A stretch of DNA of 64,000 nucleotides from Lateolabrax maculatus. Lineage: Eukaryota; Chordata; Actinopteri; Acropomatiformes; Lateolabracidae. A model generated the notes under the pieces. The model was not told the origin of the DNA and did no database searches. It was given only the letters and a program-made list of their open reading frames with translations. This document shows, in pieces, positions 62,416-64,000 of this stretch. How positions within the stretch are numbered: the first letter of the stretch is position 1; every line of letters starts with the position of its first letter. The stretch lies in contig CM062196.1 of NCBI GenBank assembly GCA_031216445.1, forward strand, positions 26,332,001 to 26,396,000. The letters are read 5' to 3'. A program made the translations under genes and the position numbers.

Positions 62416-62879
62416 TCTGAACCTGTTGTCAGAGCAACAAGTCCTTAAAGCCAAACCTGCAAATGTGCAGTAGTTTTCAATACAAATGGCTCGCTTTCTT
62501 GGATTTATAATATTTATTATTTAATTTAATTTATTTATTATTTATTTATAAAGTAATAGTGTTGATATAAATATGATTTTAGATGAAAACATACAGGTTA
62601 CAGAAAAATTCTTATGACCTGCTGGTATAATTATCGCAATTACATTTTCATAATGAAGAGTTATACATGATAAAATATACAACAAAATATAGTCTGAAAA
62701 AGTGTGAGTTGAGCCAGAACATATGGTATTTAAATTGCCATTAAAATGGGAATGTGTCATTTGGACACCAAAACGTATTAAATTATTTGAGGAAGGAAGT
62801 CTTCTAGGAACAAGCAAGTATTGTGAGTTAGTAAGTATATAACTATGTGTAATTATTTTACATACAGACATCACACATA
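62416..62879. other. AT-rich non-coding, nothing recognised
   Basis: TTTATTTATTATTTATTTAT-like low complexity at 62510-62560; nothing else. Confidence 0.5.
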
Positions 62880-62990
62880 TTCTTTATTCTTTTTTTGGAT
62901 CGCCATTAGCTTCCATAAAGTAGTCACTAGTCATCCTGGGGTCCACATAAAAACAACAACAATGAAAAATAGACAAGTCAAAATCACATT
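62880..62990. repeat. dispersed repeat (GATC-CCATTAGC / CCTGGGGTCC type)
   Basis: TTTTTGGATCGCCATTAGC, GTCATCCTGGGGTCCAC and AACAACAACAATG follow a common fish repeat end. Confidence 0.5.
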
Positions 62991-63675
62991 GATCAATAAA
63001 ACAAGAAATAGCTAAACCAGCAAAATACAAAGATCAGAAAATAGGTGCAATAACTATTTATATGAAATGGTAGACTTTACCTTAGGCTGCATGGCCTAAA
63101 GGAAATTCTCTCAACTGTTTTATGTGTAACTGGTTTAGCAGTGACCCTAATACTTCCCCAGGTTATCTCTGTTGTTGCTTCATTATTATTACAGTGCTTA
63201 GCCTGCTGTAGCCTATAACATGGGATGTTTCTGGTCCAATGGCAATCTGTCTGATTGTGAGTGATCTGTTAATCACTTTTTTACTGCAGCTGCATTTACT
63301 TCTTACTGCAAGAAATGTGGAGTGGGCTTAGTTGTTTATAATAGCGATTCCATCCTTGAAAAAATTATCTCAAAATGTCTCTATGCTACATGTTTAAACC
63401 TCCCAGAATGAGCTGCAGTGACCTGCAATACAGACTGTATGCACTATACTAAAATCACTTCTCAGATAGAGCTGTCCCTTGGAGCCTGAAGCACAATTTC
63501 AGTTGAAACTTACACAGGGTCCCTTTCTTAGACAGGCCCTCAAAATCAGGCGATAAGCACAAGCCACCACTCCCAGTATCTTATTATGTCAGTTGACATT
63601 GTGCTTAAGCAGTGTATATGTTCATATTCCAAAACAAAATTACAACTGATCAAATTTAAACCAATTGCCACACAA
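62991..63675. other. non-coding, nothing recognised
   Basis: No gene or named repeat. Confidence 0.5.
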
Positions 63676-63760
63676 TGGCTTTTGTGGACCCTGGGGGTCT
63701 GGGGCTCCAGAGCAATTGCCTGCTTTGCACAGTAGGGAATCCAGCCTTAGCAGTTGCAGT
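63676..63760. repeat. dispersed repeat (copy 2; see 33574)
   Basis: GGCTTTTGTGGACCCTGGGG, GTCTGGGGCTCCAGAGCAAT, TGCCTGCTTTGC, AATCCAGCCTTAGCAG parallels 33574-33650. Confidence 0.6.
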
Positions 63761-64000
63761 TAAAATTACAAAGTGCACATACTTAACTACCAAGTAAAGT
63801 GGTAGATACCCATGTAGCTTACAGTTTAGGCAGCTTTTGAACAATGAAAGAAAAACTCAAATCAGAAAATACATTGTTGAAAAAAGGCTAATATAGCACG
63901 AGCTAACCTCGAAGTGGAGAGGGACTTATAGGAAGGTTGCATCTGCTAATAGAGTTGTTTTACATTTGAAAAAATAATAAACCTAAAAAAAAACAAAGCG

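Noticed and set aside
37561..64000. Exons of a neighbouring gene upstream of nfic (CELF5 is the mammalian neighbour as I recall)
   Set aside because: I looked for RRM-type coding sequence and splice-flanked conserved frames on both strands and saw none. The neighbour may lie further right or be absent.
1..64000. tRNA genes, tRNA-derived SINE B boxes, rRNA, CRISPR arrays, bacterial or viral gene clusters
   Set aside because: No GGTTCGANNCC-type B box, array of spaced direct repeats or operon-like packing was found. The window is ordinary vertebrate DNA.

Overview
This window is nuclear DNA from a teleost fish, probably a percomorph. The evidence is large spliced introns, abundant (CA)n microsatellites, and non-LTR, hAT, Tc1 and DIRS relics of types familiar from fish genomes. 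There are no operons, tRNA or rRNA genes, CRISPR arrays or prokaryotic signals. Most of the short open frames are chance frames in AT-rich or dinucleotide-repeat DNA.

The one host gene I can establish is on the minus strand: nuclear factor I/C (nfic), a CTF/NF-I transcription factor. I reconstructed 12 coding exons with in-phase GT/AG junctions, from a start codon at 34193 down to 1973. They encode 503 residues. The expected last codons (Ser-Trp-Tyr-Leu-Gly-stop) were not found and should lie left of base 1, giving about 508 residues, the length I recall for human NFIC. The DNA-binding region, a single 532-nt exon in mammals, is here three exons of 171, 177 and 184 nt (sum exactly 532). CA repeats on the transcript strand lie 7, 13 and 34 nt from splice sites of three consecutive-region exons.

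Layout: 1-21.5 kb holds nfic exons 12 to 2, with introns carrying an intact hAT MITE with perfect target duplication (252-809), an RTE-like LINE (4.5-5.5 kb), two L2-like LINE relics (7.4-8.1 and 12.0-14.6 kb), another MITE (18.6 kb) and a MADF/Myb-like relic (20.2 kb). Intron 1 (21.5-34.2 kb) holds a DIRS relic, a MITE, an L2 tail next to a perfect hairpin, a Tc1 relic and a long inverted repeat. CpG-rich DNA at 34.2-34.8 and 36.1-37.6 kb is the likely promoter region. From 37.6 to 64 kb I find no host exon. That side holds LINEs (39.8, 45.1, 61.6, 62.1 kb), a hAT element with BED finger and C-terminal domain relics (42.3-44.3 kb), a pair of related MITE-like repeats, a 2.5-kb transposon with a degenerate THAP domain nested inside a hAT MITE (51.5-54.3 kb), and several dispersed teleost repeats.

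All assignments rest on reading the sequence and on remembered family features; no database search or alignment was run.
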